A DNA stretch of 64,000 nt from Collybiopsis luxurians FD-317 M1 (Eukaryota > Basidiomycota > Agaricomycetes > Agaricales > Omphalotaceae): positions 89,287 through 153,286 of the forward strand of contig KN834818.1 of NCBI GenBank assembly GCA_000827265.1, written 5' to 3'. Under the pieces are notes generated by a model. That model ran no database searches. It had not been told where the DNA came from and worked only from the letters and a program-made list of their open reading frames with translations. A program made the translations under genes and the position numbers. This document shows positions 1 through 10,759 of the stretch, in pieces (the first letter of the stretch is position 1; every line of letters begins with the position of its first letter).

Positions 1-1280
1 CCTCCTCTTCACCCAAACTCTGATCCTCGCTGCAATCTTCCTGTTTCCTCCTCTCCCAATCCTGTTTCTTCCACTTTGAATCATGACTCTTGGAATTTCT
101 ACTTAAAGGACTATCCTGACTGTACATTTGTATCCTTGCTTTTACACATCATTTGCTTCAGCACTAATACAGGGTTCTGCTCTTCTCAATATTCTCAGTC
201 TTCAAAGAATTTGAAGTCAGCTTATGAGCACTCTGGATTTGTAGATGCTGCTATCGCCGAAATGGTGCAAGCTGGTCATCATGCAGGTCTGTTTGACAGT
301 CCTCCACTCCCTAACTTTTGTTGCTCACCTATTGGGGTTGTTTCCAAGAAGTATAATTCTTTGAAGCTTCGACTTATCAATCATCTGTCTTGGCTGCATG
401 GTACCTCCATCAACAACAGGATAGCTGATTTGGAAGCAAGCATTTCATATGACATGTTTGAGAAAGCAGTCAGGGATCTTGTAGCTTCTGGGCATGGCTC
501 ATTGTTAGCCAAGTTGGATTTAAAGGATGCCTTTTGTCACATTCCCCTTTGTGCTGCCGATTGGCATTTATTTGGTATCTCTTGGGGCTGCAAGTTTTAT
601 TACTCGCTGGTTCTCACCTTTGGTTTGAAGAACACTCCGTATATTTTTAACCTCTTTGCAGAGGCATTGCACTGGATTATCCAGCGTCACATCCTGGCAA
701 GGTTGCGCCATTATTTGGATGATTTTTTACTCATTTTCTCACCCATGTTTGACACATCTCTTGCTAATGCAGCTGTAGATTGGGTTATGGCCTTGGGTGC
801 CAAGCTTGGGCTCAATTTCCAGCCATCTAAGACTGTTTGGCCTGCTCAAATTATTGAATTTCTTGGTTTAATCCTTGATTCCATCTGTATGGAGGCAAGG
901 TTGCTGGAATTCAAACTCAAAATCCTACACTCGCTGCTGGATACATGGGCATCAAAAACCAGGTGTACTTTACATGAGGCACAGCAGCTGTCAGGTTTTC
1001 TTCAGTTCTGCTCTCAGGTCATCCCCCACTCCCACATTTTCCTTTGCTGTCTCTTTGATTTTGAGGCCAAGTTTTCATCTGCATTCTCTTGTCGCCACAT
1101 CCCATCTGGTGTACAATCCGATTTAGCCTGGTGTGCTCACTGGAATGGGGTGCAGATTTTGTCTCCATCCTCTTCAATTTCAGTTTGGACGGATGCTAGC
1201 AGTGTCAAGGGAATTGGTGGAGTGATTGACAATGCCTGGTTTGCTATGCGTGTCCCTCCATCAGGAAAAAGTTCCATATG
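1..1280 (+). CDS. Reverse transcriptase / N-terminal RNase H of YR retrotransposon (partial)
   Basis: The frame is open from base 1 with no need for the TTG at 76 as a start, so this is an internal part of a longer polyprotein. RT motifs in order: LAKLDLKDAFCHIPL (first catalytic Asp), TFGLKNTPYIFN (motif B), YLDDFLL (catalytic YxDD box) and FLGLILD. The opening strand of RNase H follows as SVWTDASSVKGIGGVI with its first catalytic Asp. The frame runs into the inserted element at 1281 and stops in it soon after. The RT core looks intact. Loss of function comes from the interruption and from the recombinase defect downstream. Confidence 0.88.
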
Positions 1281-1453
1281 CCCAGGCTAGCAGTGGCCAG
1301 TCTCAGAGAGTCCAGGTAAGCCTAGGCCACCTAGGCTGCCTGGGCTGCCCAGGTCAGCTGGAGTGGTCAGGAGACACCCCCCAATTCCTGAGGATCCTGA
1401 AGATGCCTGAGATTTCTATAAAGATCTCTGAGAGTGCCTGAGGCTTCCCTGAT

Positions 1454-1950
1454 NNNNNNNNNNNNNNNNNNNNNNNNNNNNNNNNNNNNNNNNNNNNNNN
1501 NNNNNNNNNNNNNNNNNNNNNNNNNNNNNNNNNNNNNNNNNNNNNNNNNNNNNNNNNNNNNNNNNNNNNNNNNNNNNNNNNNNNNNNNNNNNNNNNNNNN
1601 NNNNNNNNNNNNNNNNNNNNNNNNNNNNNNNNNNNNNNNNNNNNNNNNNNNNNNNNNNNNNNNNNNNNNNNNNNNNNNNNNNNNNNNNNNNNNNNNNNNN
1701 NNNNNNNNNNNNNNNNNNNNNNNNNNNNNNNNNNNNNNNNNNNNNNNNNNNNNNNNNNNNNNNNNNNNNNNNNNNNNNNNNNNNNNNNNNNNNNNNNNNN
1801 NNNNNNNNNNNNNNNNNNNNNNNNNNNNNNNNNNNNNNNNNNNNNNNNNNNNNNNNNNNNNNNNNNNNNNNNNNNNNNNNNNNNNNNNNNNNNNNNNNNN
1901 NNNNNNNNNNNNNNNNNNNNNNNNNNNNNNNNNNNNNNNNNNNNNNNNNN
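1454..1950. other. Assembly gap (497 N)
   Basis: An uninterrupted run of N. It sits inside the repetitive element, so the repeat probably blocked assembly and the true length is unknown. Confidence 0.99.
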
Positions 1951-2141
1951 ACGGTGAGCACATCTATGTGATTTGTTTTAAAAGTGTAAATTCTGTGAAC
2001 ATTTCCAGCTATATAAATGTTCCTTTTGTGTATTTACACAAGATTAATACTTCACTATGTGTTTGTAATATAATTTTATATTATTTGTATGATTTATAAT
2101 ATTTCTGCTCCAGGGATCCCCAGGGATCCCCAGGGACCCCC

Positions 2142-2410
2142 AGAGAGCCCTCAAAGACACTTCAGAGATACTTCAGAAATCTCTCAGAGAGCTTGAAGGT
2201 CTCTAGGATTTTGGCCATAGCCTAGGCTGCCCAGGGTACCCAGGGTACCCAAAGCTCCCAGAGGTGCCTAGGCTAAAACCAAAATCCTAGAGAGCCCTCA
2301 AAGACACTTCAGAAATCTCTCAGGGAGCTTAAAGGTCTTTAGGAATTTGGCCATAGCCTAGGCTACCCAGGCTACCCAGGCTACCCAAAGCTCCCAGGGG
2401 TGCCTAGGCT
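2142..2410. repeat. Two-unit tandem repeat, period about 147 bp
   Basis: Units at about 2142-2280 and 2290-2410 share the order AGAGAGCCCTCAAAGACACT, then CAGAAATCTCTCAG, then GGCCATAGCCTAGGCT, then CCCAAAGCTCCCAG. They are internal to the inserted element. Confidence 0.75.
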
Positions 2411-2437
2411 AACCTGGGCCAAGGGTAGTTTTCCTGA

Positions 2438-2770
2438 TGTCGTTGCTTTCATACCAGGGACATTCAATTTAAGGAATTGTTTGTGGTCCTTCATGCTATT
2501 CTGTGCTGGGGGCATCGCTGGTCTGGCCACCATGTTGTCTTTTACGGTGACAATCAGGCTGTGGTTTGCTGGTTGGTGATGGGCACAAGTAGTTCTTTGC
2601 ACGCCATGCCATTTTTGCATCTGATTTCCATGATGGCTGCTTCTCTTCATTTTTCTTTCACTTCCATTTGGATTCCCTCTGAAGAAAATGCTCTTGCTGA
2701 TGCCACTTCTTGTTTCCAGTATGGCTGCCTATTCGAACTGGCCCCACACCTTCCCCAGGTGTCCTCCTCA
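2438..2770 (+). CDS. C-terminal RNase H fragment of the YR retrotransposon
   Basis: Reading back from 2477, the frame stays open to 2438, where a TGA precedes it. The order is RDIQFKELFVVLHAI (catalytic Glu), HHVVFYGDNQAVVCWL (catalytic Asp) and SEENALADATSC (last Asp). This completes the D-E-D-D set begun before the insertion. The same frame stays open to 3175 but past about 2770 it overlaps the recombinase frame and has no recognisable domain. Confidence 0.75.
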
Positions 2771-3846
2771 ACCCAGTCCCAACTGACTGGTATGAAGCGC
2801 ACCCTCATGTCTCTTCACATGTTGCCTTCTATCTCTTCCATGGTATTGCATCCAGCACTCGTAAAACATACTCCTCTGGTCAGTGCCAGTACATTGACTT
2901 TGTCCGCACTTGCCCTGCCCTTTGTTCCTCACCTGGGCAGTTCCTCCCAGCCACAACACTCGGAATTCTCGAATGGGTTGTGTCTCTCAGTGATCGCACG
3001 CTCCAGCCAAAAACCATTAAATCCTACCTCTCTAGTATTCATTCCCTCCATGTTGATGCTGGTCTTCCCTTTGAGGCATGTGAGTCTCCCACAGTTCAAC
3101 GACTTGTCTGCAGTATCAAACGATATTATGGCGAAAAGGCTCGCGCACCCAAACTCCCTATCACTGCTTCTATAATGGGAAAGCTGTCAGCAGTAACGGG
3201 CAGCATGTTGCTGTGGGATGACATGAATTTTGAAGCGGCTTACAAGTTGGCTTGGAGCGGGTTTCTGCGTTGCGGGGAATTTACCATTGGGGAAAAGGAG
3301 GTTTTCAACCCAGCCATTCATCTCACTCAGGATTCTGTCCAGTTCATTCCCTCTATTGATAATCCCTCCCACATCTGCCTTAACCTTCCTGAATCCAAGA
3401 CTGATCCCTTCCGCAAGGGTGTCACCATTATCATTGCTGCCGCTCCGCATTCCAAGTTTTGTGCAGTTACTGCACTAAAAAATCTGTTCCTCCACCATCC
3501 CTTACCCTCGGACTCTCCGCTTTTTGCTACAACTGATGGCAATCCCATGACATGTTCATTCTTCATCTCAACTCTTAAATCTTGTCTTCAGCAGGCTGGC
3601 ATTGATCCCGCTGGCTATTCCGGTCATAGCTTTCATCGTGGCGCTGCCACTTCCGCAGCTGCTGCTGGTTACTCTGACTATGAAATACAGCTGCTCAGCC
3701 ATTGGCGTAGTGACGCTTACAAACTTTATCTTGATATTCCTGCTGATCAGCTCCTACACCTCTCTGCCCGTCTGCATGTGGCTCCTGCTCAGGCTCAGCC
3801 TCTTGAGCCTCTGGCTCTTCACCTCGCCTCTGGTTCTGTGGCTTGA
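2710..3846 (+). CDS. Tyrosine recombinase of Ngaro/DIRS retrotransposon, HxxR arginine replaced
   Basis: The open frame is 378 codons. An N-terminal SAM-like core-binding region (about residues 45-150, with STRKTYSSGQ) is followed by a phage-integrase-type catalytic domain. The first catalytic Arg is in SGFLRCGEF. The later box reads GHSFHRGAATSAAAAG, where active relatives carry Arg at the position of the second His (HSFRRG). The downstream His is in LSHWRSDAYKLYLD, which also holds the Tyr nucleophile. The CAT codon at the HxxR position is one transition away from CGT. The frame differs from RNase H and overlaps its end, as is usual for these elements. The first ATG may not be the real start. 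Confidence 0.85.
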   Translation: MFPVWLPIRTGPTPSPGVLLNPVPTDWYEAHPHVSSHVAFYLFHGIASSTRKTYSSGQCQYIDFVRTCPALCSSPGQFLPATTLGILEWVVSLSDRTLQPKTIKSYLSSIHSLHVDAGLPFEACESPTVQRLVCSIKRYYGEKARAPKLPITASIMGKLSAVTGSMLLWDDMNFEAAYKLAWSGFLRCGEFTIGEKEVFNPAIHLTQDSVQFIPSIDNPSHICLNLPESKTDPFRKGVTIIIAAAPHSKFCAVTALKNLFLHHPLPSDSPLFATTDGNPMTCSFFISTLKSCLQQAGIDPAGYSGHSFHRGAATSAAAAGYSDYEIQLLSHWRSDAYKLYLDIPADQLLHLSARLHVAPAQAQPLEPLALHLASGSVA

Positions 3847-4290
3847 GTTAGGCATCCCCTTTTTGGGACCCTCGCGAGAGAGCATTGGTGACCAAACAAT
3901 ACAATGTTTGTTCCCAAACTCATCTCTGGCTTCGTCTCCTCTCTTTCTCCTCTCACAGCAGACGAGCACACATAGACTCGAATGAGCGCTTGGCGGATGC
4001 TGTGGACCGACATAGTTACATTGCCTGATGTAATGACATGAGTGACATGGCACAATGTAGTAACATGCAACAGTGTTTGGATACCGTAGTGAATGTGGCG
4101 AAATTCTTGAATGCAGTCTTCAAATGTGAGTTGATTAAAAGTTGTAGCTGTATTTTTTGCAGAAAAGTACTTTGATACCCATATTAAATATCCATGCAGT
4201 TTCAGTAGAAGCAAAGACTAATGCAAGAAAGGGTCTTTAGTGAACCAAAAGATGAAATGCGAGATTTGAAGTGAATATCTGGATGGTTGT
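3847..4290. other. Intergenic, possible 3' end of the YR element
   Basis: No credible gene. The first 140 bases after the recombinase stop are pyrimidine-rich and may hold the right end of the retrotransposon. I could not define the split repeats. Confidence 0.4.
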
Positions 4291-4297
4291 AAGGTGA

Positions 4298-4428
4298 TTG
4301 ACAGTCGAGCCGGTAGGAGTCGACTGTGAGCCAGCTCCAAGCCACAACATTCAGCCAGCTGACCGGCTCGGCTCCAGCCCCTGATCTGCTCCGGCTATTA
4401 GCCGGCTTATTTGCGAGCCGCGGCAACA
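4298..4428. repeat. GC-rich GGCTC/GAGCC repeat
   Basis: A block dense in GAGCCGG, GGCTCGGCTCC and AGCCGGCT motifs in otherwise AT-rich sequence. It resembles in style the two GC-rich blocks near 54.5 and 55.0 kb. No coding potential is evident. Confidence 0.4.
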
Positions 4429-4837
4429 CTATTCCTTCGGAATGGTACACGGTCAATGATGTGGATAACTTCCTCAATAACATTGAGTAATCTACCAGGC
4501 ATCCGTAAGGCTTGAACACCGATGCAGATCCCTCTGATAAAGTAAGCTGACAGCTGGATTCTGACTTCATAAGGCTCTTATATGTAGATGAAAAATTGTC
4601 AATTAATATTAGTAATTATGATGCTACATTGTCTTCCCAGTTGTTATTTGTTTTCATTGGCTAACAGTCTACCCCTTATAGACCTGTCATCCGCAGATAT
4701 AGCTTCAGAAAGAGCCACAGCCAAATTGGAATGTCGCGATATGGCTGCAGATCAATTGTCATTTGTAAGGCACCGGGTCACTGGGTGCACATCCAGAATT
4801 GGCACCAAAATAAGTAAATACTCGAGGGTAACTAGAG

Positions 4838-6453
4838 CTACTTGGACACAATACCGTAAAGTAACCAGGCAGGGAAAAAGTGCCAGCAAGCAGAGGTCGT
4901 AGACTCGTAAACATGTATTAATGTTTCCAGCCTCAGATAAACTGGCTTAAAAAGGAGGAAATTGAAGTTCTCAAACTCTTTCCAACGGTGCTGCACAATC
5001 AGAGTTTCTGAGACCTTCTATAGTAGAGCTTGCAAGACATTAACTGGTTGAGCATAAGCACCAGATGGCTTTTGAATTCGAGGGAACAAGATGATTATCA
5101 GACAATTTGCTTGAGGTTGATAAAAAGAAAAGAAAACTGACATATGAAACCATGATATCATCATCATCAAGTTCATTTAGCCCCTCGGGATTCCAGCCAT
5201 ATTCGCGCAGGATTTTATCCCACGGTGATATAACATTTGTAGGAGTCGCAGAAATACTGGCTTTGTTCATGGTATTCATAACAAAATCATAGATTTCGCA
5301 GTTGACCCTATATTCCGCATTGAATTTCAATGTTTGTGTCCCTGGAAATTCATTTTTTTGATGAAAGCTTACTGAGGACCATAATCCAGACAGATATAAT
5401 GGGGAGCATTCGGAATTGTGACCCAAGACACTTTTACTCCCGCTTGCTCCAGGTTTTTCACTAGTTCCCTGGTGTACTCCTCTGGATAGGCCAGGTCATT
5501 ACCCCCATGAAGAAGTTTTACTGGACAGGATATCCGTGAGAGGGCCTCTTGAGAATATCCTTTACGCTGGATTACAAATTTATAAGTTGTCAAGGTATAC
5601 TCGGTGCTGTGGTTAGAGTCCCAATTCTTAAAATTAAAAAAACCACAATAATCTGTCACACTGGGGAGGCTCTGTTAGTGTTTCAGATCAAAGTACATAA
5701 ATTGTGCATTCATACGCTTGGGCAAGATTTGAGAGTTCACTGCCAAAGGTGAACTGTGAATATCCAGGTAAAGCAACCTCGATCTGGGCATCTGGATGGT
5801 ACGAACACCACAGATTATTCAGTTCAGTTCTAACCTGAAGCACTTCAGGAAGCTGAAAATTGCAAAAGTAAGTAGGACGAGTTGAGAGAATTGTCTTGGT
5901 ACGTACTTCTTCCAGGCAGAGATGAGACATGAGGAGGATTGAGAGTGCTTTTTCAGGTTTTGTGACTGCAATTTGCATCGCAATCATGCTGCCAATGTCC
6001 ATAGCAATGAAGTGGCAAGGTGGAAGCTGGAGAGCATCCTTATGAAGAGGATATTACCATTATGATTAGTGACTGGATGGGGCAAGAAGCTTACAATAAG
6101 TGCAAGGACTTCGTCTGCAGCTTCTTCTGCCCCATATTCATTTGGAAGTGTGTTACATGTCGTTTCACCATGATATCTAAGGTCAAATGTGACAAGGTTG
6201 AATTTTCTCAGTAACGGATCGCCGAATTGAGCTAAAAATCACAAGGGGTGCAGAATTTGATCAGCTCAAGTTTCAAGTTGAGCAAAATTCCAGGATGCCT
6301 ACAATGAAAGACATTATGAAAGGCCAATGCATGAATAAATAACAACACGGGAAGACCCGCATCGATTGACTCTGCATCTGAACATGTGGGAGTGCTGATT
6401 GTGTAGTGGAACTTGATGTTTCCTGTAGATGTAGATACTTCGACAAAAGGCAT
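4838..6453 (-). CDS. Alpha/beta hydrolase, copy 1 (seven-exon model, about 396 aa)
   Basis: Exons 6453-6303, 6231-6095, 6038-5907, 5852-5716, 5660-5373, 5307-5142 and 5017-4838 join in frame with GT-AG introns. The ATG begins MPFVEVSTSTGNIKFHYTI. Features: an early HALAFHN strand, FDLRYHGET, the nucleophile-elbow position CHFIAMDIGSMIAMQIA, the acid turn LLHGGNDLAYPEEY and a His in VTIPNAPHYICL. The elbow carries Asp where serine hydrolases have Ser, as in the Asp-nucleophile epoxide hydrolase/dehalogenase group, so esterase activity should not be assumed. The N-terminal exons are conserved in two further copies. The last exon seems to have lost two bases relative to them, so the C-terminus is tentative. 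Substrate unknown. Confidence 0.72.
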
Positions 6454-6479
6454 TGCAGAGGGCCAACAATAATTGCGGG

Positions 6480-6780
6480 GAAGCGCAACGGAAGTGTGTG
6501 CTTTATAGACTGCTTCCCCTCAGCCACCGCACACAATATTCAAGTAGCACTGCAATGTCCAAGCAGACGCTTGCATCGGTTCCATCATGCACATCTGATA
6601 CTTGATAACATCAGAGATCGAACTTGAGCTTCTTCTCGCAAGTAGGATATCTGCGGAAATTTATGCTGCCTTTAAGGCTGTAAATGTAGATACTTCGACA
6701 AAAGGCATACCAGAGGGCCGATGTGGATGCGGAGGGAAAACGCAACCGCACCTTGAGTGTGTTCGTCGCTGTAGGCTGTT
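6480..6780. repeat. Hydrolase upstream region with a partial duplicate of its start
   Basis: Homologous to 14480-14720 and to the reverse complement of 18320-18540, the corresponding upstream regions of the other hydrolase copies. It contains a second partial copy of the first-exon start at about 6675-6705 (TAGATACTTCGACAAAAGGC). It probably holds the promoter. No convincing TATA box was found. Confidence 0.55.
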
Positions 6781-6782
6781 TT

Positions 6783-7095
6783 CTTGAGTTCCAGAAGATA
6801 CAGAAAAGTAACACCATCATGCTCGAACAGATAATTGACGCTGCTACTGTTTCTCACCGAGGATCACAGGATGTCCAAGCGACTCCGGCATAATCCGCTT
6901 GTTGTGAATAACAACAGCACTCAGAGAGAGGTACAGGCCCAATTGGATCCGAATAGCTATAACATAAGGACTAGCGAACGCGCACACTACCGTGATGAGC
7001 TTTGGCATTGAGACTGATGTAGGTGGGGTGTTCCTGCATTTGTTCAATTGTAACCATCAGATGCCTGGGCTGATGATCAGTATGATATCTTTTTC
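6783..7095. repeat. Duplicated module X, copy 1
   Basis: Matches 10270-10600 and 14700-15010 over about 300 bases, sharing CCAGAAGATAC, TTTCTCACCGAGGA, CATAATC, AGGACTAGC and TGTAACCATCAG in the same order. A 67-codon minus-strand frame at 6844-7047 has a hydrophobic middle, but it is not kept in the other copies, so a gene is not proven. Confidence 0.65.
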
Positions 7096-7230
7096 AAACC
7101 GTACTCTCTTCAGTTAGAAACAAAGATGTTGTGTAATAATATCGAAACGGTAATAACAAGTTTTGAAATATTGATGAAATATCTGGTTTTTGAAGTTGTG
7201 TTGATCATAATCTATATACTACAGTTCCGG

Positions 7231-7700
7231 TCAACTGCTCAACAATTTCAGCTCCGACCATGGTCTGCGGCTTCTGGATCCTGTTAAAGAAGCAAAAGGA
7301 AAACATACACACGGCGAGTATTTACCGGCTGTGCTAAGAGCCAGGGGCTCGGAACAAAACTTCACGAGGCTGCAACAATCCCCACACCATTTCGGCTCCG
7401 ACCATGGTCTGCGGCTACTGGATCCTGTTAAAGAAGCAAAAGGAAAATAATTACACACGGCGAGTATTTACCGGCTGTGCTAAGAGCCAGGGGCTCGGAA
7501 CAAAACTCCATGAGGCTGCAACAATCCCCACACCACAGTGCCAGGCCATAGAACTGAACCTTAACTTGTCGCCAACTAGATGACGATAACTGTGTAACTG
7601 TAGAAGGTTCGCGCGGGATATAGTGAGGAAATTGCAGGAAAATGTGTCAGGAATTTTGGTACAGGAATGGCTTCCGTTGGCGGGAAGGCAGGCAGTCGAT
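7231..7700. repeat. Duplicated module Y, copy 1, with exon-like units
   Basis: Homologous to 10760-11050 and, more distantly, to 57310-57740. On the minus strand it looks like a spliced transcript. A short exon ending CTTAGCACAGCCG is followed by an intron of about 48 bases (GTAAATACTCGCC to TTCTTTAACAG), then an exon starting GATCCAG. The same donor and acceptor are recognisable in the copy at 57.3 kb. The encoded product is not recognised and could be a non-coding RNA. Confidence 0.5.
7245..7533. repeat. Tandem duplication, two units of 144 bp
   Basis: Units 7245-7388 and 7389-7533 are nearly identical, so the duplication is recent. Each contains one exon-intron unit of module Y. The copies at 10.8 and 57.3 kb have only one unit. 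Confidence 0.85.
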
Positions 7701-8215
7701 TACATGGCACGGTCCAAAATCTGAACACCGGCTTTCTATGTATGTCCACAGAATTTTCGGATGCTGTGTCACAAGGCTGCCAATTATCCCTTTTTGATGC
7801 TTCCCATCGCCATGTGTTGCTGCGGCTATGTGGGGTATGCGATGGTGTTGATATCACTGCCAAGTACTATTCTTTGTCATATATCCCAGCCAAATTGATG
7901 GCCACACTTCCTTGTTCCCAGATTGGTAACTTTTCGCTGTCAGGTCTCGCTGTTCGTTCCATTATGTATGTTAAAGAATTTTAGGATTTGGTTCTCTGGA
8001 GTGGAGAAGGTGAGAAAGAAGAGTGAGAACATCCGTGTCTCCATGACCATCCTCATGTCTCCAATTCCCTTCCAATTAGCAGCGCGACGTTTTTAGGCAC
8101 ATTGAGCATAAGTACTTGGTTGGTTTTACTCCCTTTTGTGCTGCGTGTTAATCATCTGATTTACTTGCACACAACATCACCAAAACCGCCCAGCCTATAC
8201 CTACCTTTATGAGGT

Positions 8216-9840
8216 CCCCGACTCAGACCGAAGGGAAGGGAGGTCTTGTATGCAGCAAACGGGCCAAAATGTTCAAAATTTTGCACAAATAGGCAACTTA
8301 TTCCCATGGTACCAAAACAAATATAAAAATTTAAATACTTACGTTCCTGTTGACGCTAACCTGTATATCATTGGCGCCACACATGCGGCAATTTCCAACC
8401 CATGCAAGTGAAGAGCGCTTTTACGGCAAATGGCAATGAAACTGGTAGTGCAATGAGTGCTCTACCGCCAGCTGGCTAAAATGCAATAACACTGATTTAG
8501 CAGCCAAAAGAATTTCAGAGATTAGCATTGTTATTGCCCAACCTGGCTATGGGCGGGACTGAGAAGTTGGCCATCTGGTGGCTACAGATGTAAAGCACAT
8601 TCTTACAAACAAAAGGGACCAGTCATATAAGGAGTAGCTTTTGGTATTGCTCTAAAAATAATTCGCAAGGCAATGAGGCATAGTAACAGCAGATGAGATT
8701 TTAAACTGGTCGGTATTAGGTAAAATGTGGTAAATCCATTATCTTTCCCTTTCGACTCAACACTTCAGCTACTAGCTCCTTGAACATTCCTCCTCTTTCC
8801 CCAACAGCACTTATCATGGCCCAAAATATCATTGGAGACACATATTCTGCAGAATTTCTTGCAGAATATAGCTCTTTGTTGAAATTAGGCTGTGAATAAG
8901 TTAGTACAACATGTTTTAAGGGGCTAGAGAGTTCAGCGTCCATACCTTTTGACCCGATATCTAGTACCTTCAAAGATTCAGGCTACACAGTCTCTCTATG
9001 TCATACAGCTACTTCACAACTTACCCAAGCTTTTGTATTCTTTTGCTTGATCAGTGTCATAATTTTTCTGCTGGCAAAGGTATCAGACTTGGTGATTTTT
9101 CGAAATTACTTGCCAAGTGTGGGCCTTTCAGGCAAACTGTGGCAATCAGGCTATTGGTTCATTGAGCAGTTTCTAAAGTTGGTTCTGACTCTAAGACTTT
9201 ATAGTGTAATTAGGTTTCAAATCTAGAAATAAATCTGCTATTACACTCCACTTCAAGTGTCATTGAGCAATTTGACAATAATATAGGCACTGATCAGTGC
9301 TGAGAGACAAAGCTCAGCAGGAATAGGGGAAATTCAAAGAATTGTCAATGTATTCAGGATATTTAGGTCTACTAAATTGGGTGAAGTAGTGAGGGCATCC
9401 TTCTAATCTAATTTGTGTATCAAAAGTCTGTTGATAATTCTTAAGTTATGAATGGAAGGAGGGCAGTGATTACCAATTGTACAATGATTGAGTTCAGTTT
9501 AGAAAATTCTACTCATCAGCCACATCCTTGTCCAATATTTGCTGAAAACTTCTCACAAATAATTTAGATAAATTACTGCCAGTTTAGGGTTCATTGAAAT
9601 TTCTCACTGTCTTCTGAGTGCTACTTTTTGTCAATTTTCTGGTTCAGGGCTCCAAAGATCCCTGTGGAGTAGAGACTATAAGGCAACGGACTTCCAATCT
9701 TGGATTCCGGTAATGAATGCTCAGACTAGTAGCAGTTATCTATAAGTAAATTTAAGCATGGCAAGTGACTTTATGATACACCTGGCAATTTGAAGTTCAA
9801 TGCTCAGACTGGAGTTGTATTTGTTGTGGATTTCATGTTG
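8216..9840. mobile_element. Relic of a CCCCGACTC-ended element
   Basis: The left end (CCCCGACTCAGACCGAAGGG onward) matches the left end of the element at 29777. Near 9790-9830, GATACACCTGGCAATTTGAA and CAATGCTCAGACTGGAG match 30478-30520 of that element. No right inverted end was found. An 85-codon minus frame at 8716-8973 lies inside without recognisable domains. Confidence 0.4.
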
Positions 9841-9871
9841 AGTGCAAGTGCAAACTATGAAGCTTGTAGAA

Positions 9872-10080
9872 ACATGTAGAACCTTATAGAATATTCTCTG
9901 AATTTCCATATTATTCTGTACTCTTTCTTACTCATCCAAAGACATTTGTCAGATACTTACAGTAGATACTTACAGTACTTATTAGAACATTCTAGATACT
10001 ATGTACTTAGGTATATAAGGCTCCGAGAAGAGCTAACACTAACAAGTTCATTATCATTCCTATAACCCATTATCAACAAT
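9872..10080 (+). mobile_element. Possible solo LTR-like sequence
   Basis: Contains ACATTCTAGATACTATGTAC followed by a TATA-type GGTATATAAGGCTCC, an arrangement also seen in reverse complement in the insertion at 13565-13811. Starts TGTAG and ends CAACA, but no matching target duplication was found, so the ends are uncertain. Confidence 0.35.
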
Positions 10081-10261
10081 AGTATTTACACTTGGTTAAC
10101 AAATAGGCTTTTAGAAAATGGCACAATATAGCTTACTTACTCTGTTGTCATTTGTATTGATGCCAGCTGTCTTTTCTTCAATGTCATTGTGACTTCTTAA
10201 AGCCTTGAGTCAGGCTTGCCACCTTGGCAGCACTAAGGATAGGAAAGTGCAACAGCACTTT

Positions 10262-10600
10262 GTGTGTGTTCGCTGTTACCAGGTGCTTCTTTGAGCTCCA
10301 GAAGATACTGGAAAAGTAACATCATGAGGCTCAAGCAGATGCTTGAACCCTTGAACACTCCTACTGTTTCTCACTGAGGATCACAAGGTGTCAAAGCAAC
10401 CCTGGCATAATCTGCTTATTATAAATCGCAACAGCACTGGAAGAGAGGGTCCCTTTACAGGCCCAGTTAGAAATGAATAGATGTAAGATAAGGACTAGCT
10501 GAAAATGTGCACAGTATCTTTGGTATTGAGAGTGATGTAGGTGGCATTACTGCATTTGTTTGATTGTAACCATCAGGTGCCTGGGCCGATGATGGGTTTT
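10262..10600. repeat. Duplicated module X, copy 2
   Basis: Second copy of the 6783-7095 module. Here it is not next to a hydrolase copy. Confidence 0.65.
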
Positions 10601-10759
10601 ACAAGTAGAATATCTACTGAAACAGGTTCTCTTTGTTTAGAGACAAGGATATTGTATTATAATATCAGTATGAGAACAAGTTTTGAATTATTTATGATAT
10701 ATTTGGTTTTTCAGGGTGTACTGACTATAATCAATATGATTCAAGTTCCAGTCACCTGT

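Larger units (their letters stand above)
1281..2418. mobile_element. Repetitive element with CCCAGGCTAG-type inverted ends, inserted in the RNase H domain
   Basis: The left end reads CCCAGGCTAGC. The reverse complement of the right end reads CCCAGGTTAGC, so the ends form an 11-base imperfect inverted repeat. Many internal CCTAGGCT and CCCAGGCTACC tracts make it foldback-like. Removing it brings the two RNase H halves close together, although the join is not cleanly in frame. No target duplication is obvious. The middle is an assembly gap. A related fragment lies near 62500. The element family is not recognised. Confidence 0.6.
1..3846 (+). mobile_element. Ngaro/DIRS-type tyrosine-recombinase retrotransposon, 5' truncated by window edge, interrupted
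   Basis: Reverse transcriptase, RNase H and a tyrosine recombinase follow one another on the plus strand. This is the order of YR retrotransposons (Ngaro and DIRS groups), which insert through a circular DNA intermediate rather than an integrase. The RT frame is open to the first base of the window, so the gag region and left end lie outside. The RNase H domain is split by a separate element at 1281-2418. I could not identify the split direct repeats expected at the right end after the recombinase stop. Ngaro is favoured over DIRS because no methyltransferase-like segment is visible between RNase H and recombinase. The copy is almost certainly inactive. Confidence 0.85.

Noticed and set aside
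1367..2099. Open frames spanning the N run
   Set aside because: They consist almost entirely of unknown bases.
3754..4214. Overlapping minus-strand frames of 99-131 codons after the recombinase
   Set aside because: No domains or conserved partners; they overlap the recombinase C-terminus and lie antisense to it.
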